From Anaerococcus sp. (GTDB taxonomy: Bacteria > Bacillota > Clostridia > Tissierellales > Peptoniphilaceae), in contig JAPJPH010000004.1 of assembly GCA_030825745.1 (NCBI GenBank), positions 1-20,163 of the forward strand: DNA of 20,163 nt. Direction: 5' to 3'. Below are positions 1 through 7,322 of the stretch, in pieces. The stretch's first letter is position 1. Every line of letters begins with the position of its first letter. The translations under genes were made by a program, and so were the position numbers. Below the pieces are notes generated by a model. It ran no database searches, had not been told where the DNA came from, and saw only the letters and a program-made list of their open reading frames with translations.

Positions 1-165
1 GTCGCTATTAGATTCGTCGGTAACTACGCTCTGTAGGGAATTTTACCCCAGCATTAGAACATACCCGTCATACTATAAAAATCGGCACAAAGGTTAATAC
101 CTTCATGCCGATTCAATTATAAGAAAATAAATCTCTAATTAAGAGCCCCTTAAACCGGCTTCTTT
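1..165. other. Left-edge intergenic region with hairpins, no recognised gene
   Basis: No gene is assigned here. The first ~75 bases are visibly richer in G+C than the surrounding DNA. They contain a nested GCT..GGG / CCC..AGC pairing around positions 28-55, so a structured RNA cut by the window edge is possible. On the plus strand one frame stays open from the edge to a TAG at 34-36 and another to a TAA at 94-96. Either could be the tail of a plus-strand gene convergent with the glutaredoxin, but neither peptide is recognisable. Two hairpins (80-113 and 141-164) are listed separately. Confidence 0.4.
75..113 (-). terminator. Probable terminator after glmS-glutaredoxin unit
   Basis: AATCGGCA (80-87) pairs perfectly with TGCCGATT (106-113), and an inner stem AAGGT/ACCTT (90-94 with 99-103) continues the helix. 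On the minus strand the stem is followed by a short U-rich run. It lies about 50 bases after the glutaredoxin stop codon, which fits the end of the glmS transcript. Confidence 0.6.
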
Positions 166-169
166 TTAT
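141..169 (+). terminator. Possible plus-strand terminator hairpin
   Basis: AAGAGCC (141-147) pairs with GGCTTCTT (157-164) with one bulge, followed on the plus strand by a T-rich run. It would end a plus-strand transcript entering from the left edge, convergent with the glutaredoxin gene. The stem is short and imperfect, so this is tentative. Confidence 0.3.
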
Positions 170-414
170 TTGAAATTTTCTTTGATATATTCTATTATAT
201 CATCTGACTCATACATTGGTTTTCCTTCAACTACCATCATTGGTACTTGAATTTTGCCACCGATTTCTTCTAGAAGTTTTTCATTTTCACTTCCAGCGTT
301 TTTATCTGTTGTGTTATAAGAATCAAAGTCTTTTATGCCCTCTTCATGTAAAAAGTTTAAAACTTTCAAGCAATATGGGCATTGTGGTTTAAAAAATAGT
401 TCAAATTTAGCCAT
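166..414 (-). CDS. Small glutaredoxin-like thiol oxidoreductase
   Basis: An 82-residue cytoplasmic protein with the thioredoxin fold of glutaredoxins. The redox motif CPYC is at residues 12-15 after the first beta strand. The cis-proline segment QVPMM puts Pro58 opposite the active site, and ESDDI (69-73) matches the usual glutathione- or thiol-binding turn. The family reduces disulfides or glutathione mixed disulfides; the real reductant in a low-GC anaerobe may be another thiol, which the sequence does not show. The ATG is preceded by TAGGAGG at good spacing. It lies 60 bp downstream of glmS with no clear terminator between, so co-transcription from the glmS promoter is likely. Length is normal for a single-domain glutaredoxin. 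Confidence 0.85.
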   Translation of the reverse strand: MAKFELFFKPQCPYCLKVLNFLHEEGIKDFDSYNTTDKNAGSENEKLLEEIGGKIQVPMMVVEGKPMYESDDIIEYIKENFK

Positions 415-474
415 TTTTACCTCCTAAATTTTTAGTCTATTATCTATTTACCCTTAAGATTATTTTTAAAACAG

Positions 475-2301
475 TTATTCAACTGTAACAGATTTGGCTA
501 GGTTTCTTGGTTTATCAACATCTATCCCCTTACTTTTTGATGTATAATAGGCTATTAGTTGGGCTGGGATTACTGTAAGGATTGGATAGAGGATTTCAGA
601 TATTTCTGGCAATTTATAGAGTTTATCTGAAATTTTTCTAAGACTTTCATTATCAACACTTGATATTAGTATGGTATAGGCACCTCTTGCCCTAACTTCT
701 GCTATATTAGATCCTGTTTTTTCTATTAGCCTATCTTGGCTTAGGATAGCTATTACTGGCATGTCTTCTTCTATTAGTGAAATAGAGCCATGTTTTAGCT
801 CTCCTGCTGGAAAGGCCTCGGTATGGATATAGGAAACTTCTTTTAGTTTAAGGCTTGCCTCAACTGCTGAGTAATAGTCTATGCCCCTACCTAGATAGAA
901 TAAGTCTTTTTTATCTTTGATCTTTGTGGCTATTTGTTCAAATTCTTCTTTATCATCTAATATTTTTTGAATTTTCTTATCTACTCCTATTAGATCATCT
1001 ACATAAGCTTTGTAAGTTTCATCATCTATCCTGCCTAGTTTTGTGGCAAAGTCTATGGCTAGTAGGTAGAGATTTACTAGCTGGGTTGTGTAGGCCTTGG
1101 TTGATGCTACAGCTATTTCAGGGCCCGCATAGCAATATAGGCTCTTGTCAGATTCTCTATCTATGGATGATGAAATTACATTGGTTATAAGTAGGGTTTT
1201 GGCCTTGGTTTGTTTGGCCATTCTAAGGGCCTTTAGGGTGTCTGCAGTTTCTCCTGATTGGCTTATTAGGATAACTAGGGAGTTTTCATCTAAGAATGGG
1301 TCTTGGTACCTAAATTCTGATGCTATCTCACATATTACAGGAATCTCGGCTATTTTTTCTAGGGCATATTTACCTACTAGGCCTGCATGGTAGGCTGTTC
1401 CACAGGCTATGATATAGATTTTATTGAATTTTTCTATCTCTTCTTTGCTAAATGAGTTATCTTTTAGGTCGATTATCCCATTTTTTATATTTATATGACA
1501 TAGTTTGGCTACTGCTTCTACTTGTTCAAATATTTCTTTTTGCATAAAATGATCAAAACCAGCCTTGCTTGCAGCTTCTACTGATATATTTACTTCTTCA
1601 ACCTTCCTATCTACTGGTGTATTTTCTTTATCATAGATTTTATAGGTGTCTTTGTTAATATCAACTATATCATCATTTTCTAGATAGATTACTTTTTTGG
1701 TATATTTTAACATGGATGGGATATCACTAGCTAGGATGTATCCTGTTTCTGTTAGGCCAAGGATTAGTGGGGAGTCTGACCTTACTCCTATTAGTCTATC
1801 TGGTTCATTTGATGAGATGATCCCTAGGGCATAGGATCCTACTAAAAGTTTTCTAACACTTTTTATAGCATCTAAAAGATCGCCCTTATAGTGTTTTTCT
1901 AATAATACTGCTATAACCTCTGTGTCTGTACTTGAGCTAAAGTGGTAGCCTTCTTCTAGAAGCTCTTTTTTTATATCCTCACTATTTTCTATAATTCCAT
2001 TATGGACTATGGCAATTTTGCCATCATTAGATAGGTGAGGGTGGCTATTTTCATCTGTTGGAGCCCCGTGGGTTGCCCATCTGATATGGCCTATACCTAT
2101 AGCTCCATCGAAAGGATCTGATTTAAGGGCTTGTTTTAGGTTATCTAGTTTACCCTTTTTCTTTTTTACATCTATTTTTTTATCATCATCTATTATGGCT
2201 ATACCAGCTGAGTCATAGCCCCTATATTCTAGGGAGGTTAATCCATCTAGGATGATATCCCTAACCAACTTGTCTTCTTTTACGCATACTATTCCGCACA
2301 T
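475..2301 (-). CDS. glmS: Glutamine-fructose-6-phosphate aminotransferase (isomerizing)
   Basis: Makes glucosamine-6-phosphate from fructose-6-phosphate and glutamine, the entry step to UDP-GlcNAc for peptidoglycan. The 608 residues are the full family length. The N-terminal class II glutaminase domain starts with the catalytic Cys2 (MCGIV) and has RWATHG (74-79), HNG (100-102) and SSTDTE (123-128). Two SIS sugar-isomerase domains follow, with ACGTAYHA (299-306), ISQSGETADTL (346-356) and ASTKAYTTQL. The C-terminus PRNLAKSVTVE carries the conserved Lys603 used in the isomerase reaction. A strong AAGGAGG precedes the ATG. The leader contains a glmS ribozyme, so expression should fall when glucosamine-6-phosphate accumulates. 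Nothing looks truncated or broken. Confidence 0.98.
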   Translation of the reverse strand: MCGIVCVKEDKLVRDIILDGLTSLEYRGYDSAGIAIIDDDKKIDVKKKKGKLDNLKQALKSDPFDGAIGIGHIRWATHGAPTDENSHPHLSNDGKIAIVHNGIIENSEDIKKELLEEGYHFSSSTDTEVIAVLLEKHYKGDLLDAIKSVRKLLVGSYALGIISSNEPDRLIGVRSDSPLILGLTETGYILASDIPSMLKYTKKVIYLENDDIVDINKDTYKIYDKENTPVDRKVEEVNISVEAASKAGFDHFMQKEIFEQVEAVAKLCHINIKNGIIDLKDNSFSKEEIEKFNKIYIIACGTAYHAGLVGKYALEKIAEIPVICEIASEFRYQDPFLDENSLVILISQSGETADTLKALRMAKQTKAKTLLITNVISSSIDRESDKSLYCYAGPEIAVASTKAYTTQLVNLYLLAIDFATKLGRIDDETYKAYVDDLIGVDKKIQKILDDKEEFEQIATKIKDKKDLFYLGRGIDYYSAVEASLKLKEVSYIHTEAFPAGELKHGSISLIEEDMPVIAILSQDRLIEKTGSNIAEVRARGAYTILISSVDNESLRKISDKLYKLPEISEILYPILTVIPAQLIAYYTSKSKGIDVDKPRNLAKSVTVE

Positions 2302-2324
2302 ATATGCCTCCTTATTTTATTAAT

Positions 2325-2455
2325 GAGGTCACTGCATTAGTTTTTGTCCATGAGATTGCTCTCATTATTTGTCTAATACAAGGTTTTATCCATGTGGAGC
2401 ACCCGCCGAATTTTCGATAACTCCACTCCTCGTCATCCTATAAGGATCTGGCGCT
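2325..2455 (-). ncRNA. glmS ribozyme/riboswitch
   Basis: The minus strand upstream of glmS carries the glmS ribozyme. The conserved core begins GCGCCAGA with its first G at 2454, and known members cleave between the preceding A (2455) and this G. A short P1 hairpin follows (ATCCT/AGGAT, about 2432-2446), then the conserved blocks TGACGAGG, GTGGAGTTATCGA, ATTCGGCGG and the closing GCTCCAC (about 2395-2435). The 3' part contains a P4-like hairpin ATGAGA-GCAA-TCTCAT (about 2351-2366) with a GNRA tetraloop, then TGGACAAA. In the known family, glucosamine-6-phosphate is the cofactor for self-cleavage and the cleaved mRNA is degraded. The 3' boundary is approximate. Confidence 0.95.
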
Positions 2456-2477
2456 TGTTTTTTTACCTCATTCATAT

Positions 2478-2507
2478 ATTATACTATTAAATTCTTTACT
2501 AGAAAAA
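2478..2507 (-). promoter_or_regulatory. Probable glmS promoter
   Basis: On the minus strand a perfect TATAAT lies at 2483-2478, about 24 bases before the ribozyme cleavage site. The -35 side is weak (TTTTCT at about 17 bp spacing). A transcript starting near 2471 would carry only a short tail upstream of the ribozyme, as is usual for this element. Confidence 0.5.
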
Positions 2508-2514
2508 TGGTTTG

Positions 2515-2541
2515 AAAAAAGGAGCCGTAAGCTCCTTTTTT
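2515..2541 (-). terminator. Terminator at end of opp operon
   Basis: GGAGC-CGTAA-GCTCC (2521-2535) forms a short strong hairpin flanked by A6 on the left and T7 on the right, so it can act in both directions. On the minus strand it follows directly after the stop codon of the last opp-operon gene. Confidence 0.85.
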
Positions 2542-2729
2542 TATAATAACATTGCAAATAATAGGAGTGGTCCTATTAGGATTAGTAGGCCTGGTAGAAA
2601 TGCCTTCATAGCTGCTAGAAACATAGCAAGTCTGTCTCCTTTTTCTAGGTTGTTTTCATCTAGGAGGTCTTCTTTTTCATATATTTCTTGTAAGTCTTTA
2701 TCTTTAAAGGCATCTATAGGTCTTTTCAT
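2541..2729 (-). CDS. Small single-span membrane protein closing the opp operon
   Basis: A 62-residue protein of no recognised family. Residues 1-34 are strongly charged and probably helical (rich in Asp, Glu and Lys). Residues about 43-62 are a hydrophobic stretch (FLPGLLILIGPLLLF) ending at the C-terminus, typical of a tail-anchored or single-span protein. Its ATG overlaps the TGA of oppF (ATGA), so translation is probably coupled to oppF, and the operon terminator follows immediately. The position suggests an accessory part of the Opp transporter or its assembly, but this is inference. Opp operons do not normally include such a gene. The coupled start, compact length and terminator argue that it is a real gene. 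Confidence 0.7.
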   Translation of the reverse strand: MKRPIDAFKDKDLQEIYEKEDLLDENNLEKGDRLAMFLAAMKAFLPGLLILIGPLLLFAMLL

Positions 2730-4345
2730 ATAGCACTCATTTCCTCTAGTTTTTCTTCTTCTTTTGCTTTTTTAGCCTTATTTTTTTCAAAGGCTTTTTG
2801 TTTTTCTTCTTCAGATACATCCATTAAGTGGCAGGCTACATAGTGGCCATTTTCAACTTCTTTTAGCTCTGGTTCATATTGGGAGCATATATCCATAGCA
2901 TATTCACATCTGGTATGGAACCTACATCCTTTTGGTGGTTTTACTGCTGATGGGATATCCCCTTCTATAACTTGAAGTTCTTGACCTTGGTCTACATCTG
3001 TCCTAGGTATTGCTCTTAGTAGGGCCTTGGTATATGGATGGATAGGATTTTCAAATATTCTCTCACTTTGGGTTAGCTCTACTAATACTCCTAGATACAT
3101 TACCCCTATCCTATCGGATATATATTTTACTACTGATAAGTCGTGGGTTATAAATAGGTAGGTTAGGTTATTTTCATCTTTTAGGTCTTGAAGTAGGTTT
3201 ATTATCTGAGATTGGATAGAAACGTCTAGGGCAGATACTGCCTCATCACATACTATGAAGGATGGTTTTAGGGCTAGGGCTCTAGCTATTCCTATTCTTT
3301 GTCTTTGTCCACCTGAGAATTGGTGAGGATACCTATGAAGGAAGTATGGGGCAAGCCCGCATTTTTGCATTACTTCTTTTATATATTCATTGTAGCCATC
3401 TTCTTTTCTTGATTTGAATAATTCATGGCCTAGTACTCCCTCGCCTATGATATTTCCAACTGTCATTTTGGTATCTAATGAACCATATGGGTCTTGGAAG
3501 ATCATTTGTAGGTCTTTTCTTAGCTCTCTCATCTCTTCTTGGTTTAATTCAGATAAGTCAACGCCTAAATCTTTTTGCTCTTCTAGCTCTTTAAAGCCTT
3601 CTTTACCTACTAGGGTGGTTTTATATTCATCTATTTGAGCTTGTTTTTGATTTACTATCTTGGTTTTTTCATCTCTACTAGCTAAAAGTTGCCTATATTT
3701 TGGATCATTTTCTTTAAAGTTGTTATACTCATCCCAAGTTCTCATTCTCATTTGAGTCTTTTCTTCTGTATCTTTTATTGTAGCTAAGATTTTGGCTCTT
3801 TCTTTTAGGATGTCATATTTATCTTTTAATAGGCTTGATACCTTGCTTAGATCATCACTAGCTAGAAGTCCTCCAGCTATCCTAATCATGTTTAGGTAAT
3901 CTTCTTCTATTTCACGACGTTTGAACATAGCTTTTTCGTTTAGCTCTGCTCTTTTTTCATCTTCTGTAGCAGATTCTAACTCTTTGTATATGTCATTTAA
4001 TGAGTCTAACTCTTTTTTGTAGTTAGGGAATTTACTTGGTATGTTTTTAATCATATCAAGCATATATTCTGGTGCCATTTCTTCTATGGTTTTTCCATAA
4101 TAAAGAGTAGTTCCCTCCGTTTGATCATAGATTTGTAGGAGGGTTCTACCAAATGTAGACTTACCACAGCCAGATTCTCCTACTAGACCAAGGGTTTCTC
4201 CTTGGTAGATATCTAATGTTATAGATTCGTTGGCATGAACATATTCAGAAGCCCCCTTGTTAAAAATAGATTTTTTCTTAAGAGGGAAATATTTTTTTAG
4301 GTTTCTTATTTTAAATAAGACCTTTTTATTATCTTGATATTCCAT
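2726..4345 (-). CDS. oppF: Oligopeptide ABC transporter ATPase OppF with large helical insert
   Basis: The second nucleotide-binding subunit of the peptide importer, which hydrolyses ATP on the inner membrane face with OppD. Start taken at the ATG at 4345, preceded by AAAGGA; an in-frame ATG at 4396 has no ribosome binding site and would overlap oppD by 68 bp. In the 539-residue product, Walker A GESGCGKST is at 56-64, Q-loop Q284 in FQDPYGSL, signature FSGGQRQR at 343-350, Walker B CDE at 366-368 and the switch His401. Four C-terminal cysteines (474, 480, 487, 505) match the iron-sulfur-binding pattern known in some OppD/DppD/DppF proteins. Walker A and Q-loop are normally about 50 residues apart; here about 220 separate them. 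The extra ~170 residues (about 90-275) are highly charged and look helical. A Lys/Glu-rich tail follows 511. Confidence 0.93.
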   Translation of the reverse strand: MEYQDNKKVLFKIRNLKKYFPLKKKSIFNKGASEYVHANESITLDIYQGETLGLVGESGCGKSTFGRTLLQIYDQTEGTTLYYGKTIEEMAPEYMLDMIKNIPSKFPNYKKELDSLNDIYKELESATEDEKRAELNEKAMFKRREIEEDYLNMIRIAGGLLASDDLSKVSSLLKDKYDILKERAKILATIKDTEEKTQMRMRTWDEYNNFKENDPKYRQLLASRDEKTKIVNQKQAQIDEYKTTLVGKEGFKELEEQKDLGVDLSELNQEEMRELRKDLQMIFQDPYGSLDTKMTVGNIIGEGVLGHELFKSRKEDGYNEYIKEVMQKCGLAPYFLHRYPHQFSGGQRQRIGIARALALKPSFIVCDEAVSALDVSIQSQIINLLQDLKDENNLTYLFITHDLSVVKYISDRIGVMYLGVLVELTQSERIFENPIHPYTKALLRAIPRTDVDQGQELQVIEGDIPSAVKPPKGCRFHTRCEYAMDICSQYEPELKEVENGHYVACHLMDVSEEEKQKAFEKNKAKKAKEEEKLEEMSAI

Positions 4346-5333
4346 CTTCTCTTTCCTTTCTATTTGGGTAGTGGCATCTGATTTTTTGATGCTCATTTAC
4401 ATCAACTAAATCTGGCATCTCTTCTATACATCTTTTTGTTGCATAGGCACATCTATCTGCAAACTTACATCCTTTTGGTAGGTTTAGTGGGTGAGGTACT
4501 GAACCTGGAATTATATCTAATCTTTCGTTTTTATCACTTGTTATAGATGGGATTGATTTTAGTAGGGCTACTGTATATGGGTGGTTATAGTCTGTAATAT
4601 CGCTTTTAAAGATAAACTCTACAGGACTTTGTTCTACTATTTGTCCACAATACATAACAGCAACCTCATCTGCCATTTGATTTATAACTCCAAGATCGTG
4701 GGTTATAAATAGTATTGATGTGTTTGACTTATATTTTAGCTCATTCATCAGTCTTAGGATTTGGGCTTGGATGGTTACATCTAGGGCAGTTGTAGGCTCA
4801 TCTGCTATAAGAAGTTTTGGCTCGCAGGCTAGGGCCATGGCTATCATAACCCTTTGGTTCATACCCCCTGATAACTCAAATGGGTATTGTTTGGCTACCA
4901 CATGTGGGTTAGGGATTTTTACTGCTGCTAGTAATTCTTCAACTCTGTTAGCTGCCTGTTGTTTATTTAGACCCTTATGGAGGATTAAAACTTCTGATAT
5001 TTGCTTTTCAACTGTAAATACAGGGTTAAGGGAGCTCATTGGCTCTTGGAAGATCATAGAGATCTTATTTCCCCTGATATGCTCCATTTGACTTGTCTTA
5101 TAATCAGAGATTTTTTCTCCATCAAAGTAAATCTCACCATCATATATTTTTTGGTTTTTTTCAAATAATTTTAGGATACTCATGGCAGTCTGACTCTTAC
5201 CAGAACCACTTTCTCCTACTAGACCTAGGGTCTTTCCAGCATCTACTTCAAGGGATACATCATTAACAGCCTTGATAAGGCCACGTCTGGTCTTAAAGTA
5301 GGTATGCAAATTTTTTATTTCTAATAAACTCAT
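4329..5333 (-). CDS. oppD: Oligopeptide ABC transporter ATPase OppD
   Basis: The first ATPase subunit of the importer. Its 334 residues are the normal length, so it lacks the insert seen in OppF. Walker A GESGSGKS is at 40-47, Q-loop Q96 in FQEPMSSLNP, signature LSGGMNQR at 154-161, Walker B ADEP at 177-180 followed by the D-loop (ALD), and the switch His212 in ITHD. The C-terminal oligopeptide-family domain has HPYT (251-254) and four cysteines (289, 295, 302, 320) in the CxxxxxC...C...C arrangement that binds a 4Fe-4S cluster in characterised relatives. The start is 8 bp after oppC with AGGTGA upstream. The 3' end overlaps oppF by 17 bp when the better-supported oppF start is used, which fits coupled translation. 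Confidence 0.96.
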   Translation of the reverse strand: MSLLEIKNLHTYFKTRRGLIKAVNDVSLEVDAGKTLGLVGESGSGKSQTAMSILKLFEKNQKIYDGEIYFDGEKISDYKTSQMEHIRGNKISMIFQEPMSSLNPVFTVEKQISEVLILHKGLNKQQAANRVEELLAAVKIPNPHVVAKQYPFELSGGMNQRVMIAMALACEPKLLIADEPTTALDVTIQAQILRLMNELKYKSNTSILFITHDLGVINQMADEVAVMYCGQIVEQSPVEFIFKSDITDYNHPYTVALLKSIPSITSDKNERLDIIPGSVPHPLNLPKGCKFADRCAYATKRCIEEMPDLVDVNEHQKIRCHYPNRKEREDGISR

Positions 5334-5341
5334 TATTTCAC

Positions 5342-7321
5342 CTATCTCTCATTTGCTCTTGGGTCTATAGCATCTCTTAGGGCATCACCTATTAAGTTTA
5401 TTGAAAATGATGTTAGAAATACTGCTAGGGCTGGGAATATCCATCTCCACCAATATGTGTTTAATACATCTGAACTTTGTGCTGCTGTAAGCATATTACC
5501 CCAAGATGGTGTTGGTTCTTGGACACCAAATCCTAAGAAGGATAATCCTGACTCAGTTAGGAGGTTTCCTGCATAACCTATTGTAGCATTTACTATTACT
5601 ATAGATAGGATATTTGGAAGGATATGTTTGATCATTATAGACCAACTCTTCACTCCAAGTGCCCTGGCTGCTGTTATATAATCTCTCTCACGCTCTGCTA
5701 GGATTTGACCACGAACCAGACGGGCAAGACCTGTCCAACCTAATAATCCTAAAAGGATCATTACCATGGTTATCCTTTGTTGTTGGCTAGCTCCTGGTGG
5801 CAATAGAGCTGATAGGGATATTAGCATTGGATAAAATGGAAAGGATGCTACAATTTCTGAAAATCTCATTAGCACATTATCTACTTTCCCACCAACGAAA
5901 CCTGATATCATACCTATTAGGACACCTAGTACTACCTGGATTATGGTTGATATTAAAGATATAAGCATGGTCATCTTACCACCATGGATTAATCTAGTAA
6001 ATATATCACGTCCTTGATCATCTGATCCAAACCTAAATCCATTTAGACCCCAATGATCTACCTTGCCATCTTCTTTTACTGCGTAGTTGTTAAAATATGA
6101 TGAGTATATGCTAGAATACTCACCATCTGGAGTATTTAACTCTCCATAATTGTCCTTACCCCATTGGTAGATCTTACCATTTTCATCTAGGGCAGTTAGG
6201 ACTGAGTCACTTCCTTGGATATCTACTAGCTTAGCATCAAATTTTGGAATATTTGTATCTGAGAGTTTATCTCTAGTTGGTCCCCAAACATATAATTTTC
6301 CATTTTCATCTAGGGCTGCTGCTGTTGATGAGGTTAGGGCTACTTTTTTAACCTTTACCGATCCATCTTTTAGCTCTTCTGGCATTTTTGTAGAGTTTTC
6401 AGCACCCAAAACTCCAATTAACTCTATAGATCCATCATCTTTTATTACAAGAATGTTAATTGGGTTTGTAGCAAAATCTACTACCTTTCCTTTTAAAGAT
6501 GGTGGAATTATATTTAACCTTGAGGCCATGGTAGAACCCCATGCTATGAGGTTATTTTCCTTAGTTAAAACAACTGAGTATTGAACACCAGCTCCTAGCT
6601 TTTTAATGCCCTCTTTTTTTATTTGTTGTTCATTAATTTTTGGCATAGCAGTTTGTTTGAAGGAATTATTTCCCCATCCATAGATTTCATTATCTTCTGT
6701 TGCAAAGATTAAATGTCTATCTCCTGCTGCTACATCAACTATTTTTTTACTTTCTAGGGCCTTTTTAGCCTTATCTGGCACCTTTAGGATTTTATCTTCG
6801 TTGTCAGCTCCCCAAACAAAGAGGTTTCCTTCCTTGCTTAGACCTGCTGAGAAAGTATTACCTATGGTGATTTTTTCTACACCCTCTTTTGAAATTTCTG
6901 ATGGGATATTCATATATGCCCCACCTGGTGCAACATTGGTTAGGTTACCTTGAGAGTAGTATTGGTTAAAGGGTAGTAGCTTACTTCCTATAAAAATTAC
7001 TAATACTATTGCTATAAATAGGATAAGTCCTATAACTCCTAGAGGGTTTCTAAAGAAGTTTCTAACTGCAACCTTACCAGGTGACATGATAGCTTCTTCT
7101 TTTAGCTTGTCATTTTCGTCTTCCTTCCTAGGTCCCCTGTCTATATTCTTGTTTGGATCATTTAAAAGTGGTCCATCTTCATCTATCCTTCTTCTATCAT
7201 CTACTGGCTCCTTAGACTTTGACTCATCTTCAAAGCCTGTATAAAGGGTAAAGCCCCTTAGAAAGAAGGATTTTAAGAAGTTTTTATATGATTTTAATGA
7301 ATTATTTAATGTCTTGTTCAT
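5342..7321 (-). CDS. oppC: Oligopeptide ABC transporter permease OppC carrying an RCC1-like propeller
   Basis: One of the two membrane-channel subunits. The 659 residues are roughly twice the usual OppC length. Residues 1-92 are a charged cytoplasmic N-terminus and the first membrane helix is about 93-113. From about 120 to 430 there are seven repeats of 37-46 residues, six ending in a VWG/GWG/AWG/QWG/HWG turn (Trp170, 216, 261, 346, 387, 424) and one degenerate (around 299-304). Each has the strand pattern and a KEGN/DENGK-type turn typical of RCC1 propellers. The normal OppC sequence then resumes at FGSDDQGRDIFTRLIHGG (431-448). Five further membrane helices follow, with the EAA coupling loop at about 551-570 (AARALG..HILPN) that contacts the ATPases. 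By topology the propeller lies outside the cell. oppB ends one base before the ATG. Confidence 0.95.
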   Translation of the reverse strand: MNKTLNNSLKSYKNFLKSFFLRGFTLYTGFEDESKSKEPVDDRRRIDEDGPLLNDPNKNIDRGPRKEDENDKLKEEAIMSPGKVAVRNFFRNPLGVIGLILFIAIVLVIFIGSKLLPFNQYYSQGNLTNVAPGGAYMNIPSEISKEGVEKITIGNTFSAGLSKEGNLFVWGADNEDKILKVPDKAKKALESKKIVDVAAGDRHLIFATEDNEIYGWGNNSFKQTAMPKINEQQIKKEGIKKLGAGVQYSVVLTKENNLIAWGSTMASRLNIIPPSLKGKVVDFATNPINILVIKDDGSIELIGVLGAENSTKMPEELKDGSVKVKKVALTSSTAAALDENGKLYVWGPTRDKLSDTNIPKFDAKLVDIQGSDSVLTALDENGKIYQWGKDNYGELNTPDGEYSSIYSSYFNNYAVKEDGKVDHWGLNGFRFGSDDQGRDIFTRLIHGGKMTMLISLISTIIQVVLGVLIGMISGFVGGKVDNVLMRFSEIVASFPFYPMLISLSALLPPGASQQQRITMVMILLGLLGWTGLARLVRGQILAERERDYITAARALGVKSWSIMIKHILPNILSIVIVNATIGYAGNLLTESGLSFLGFGVQEPTPSWGNMLTAAQSSDVLNTYWWRWIFPALAVFLTSFSINLIGDALRDAIDPRANER

Positions 7322-7322
7322 C

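Noticed and set aside
1..36. tmRNA tag-like frame (GNYAL then stop) on the plus strand
   Set aside because: Tags end in an AA-type degron, which is absent. No tRNA-like 3' end with GGTTCGA and CCA exists in the next 165 bases.
1..75. FMN riboswitch on the minus strand
   Set aside because: Only the GGG-U-AAAUUCCC-AC segment resembles the family. The conserved ACCGGCGGU and P1 parts are absent or altered, and no downstream gene is visible.
4346..4396. Longer oppF starting at 4396
   Set aside because: No ribosome binding site there, and it would overlap oppD by 68 bp. The ATG at 4345 has AAAGGA upstream and starts just before the conserved domain.
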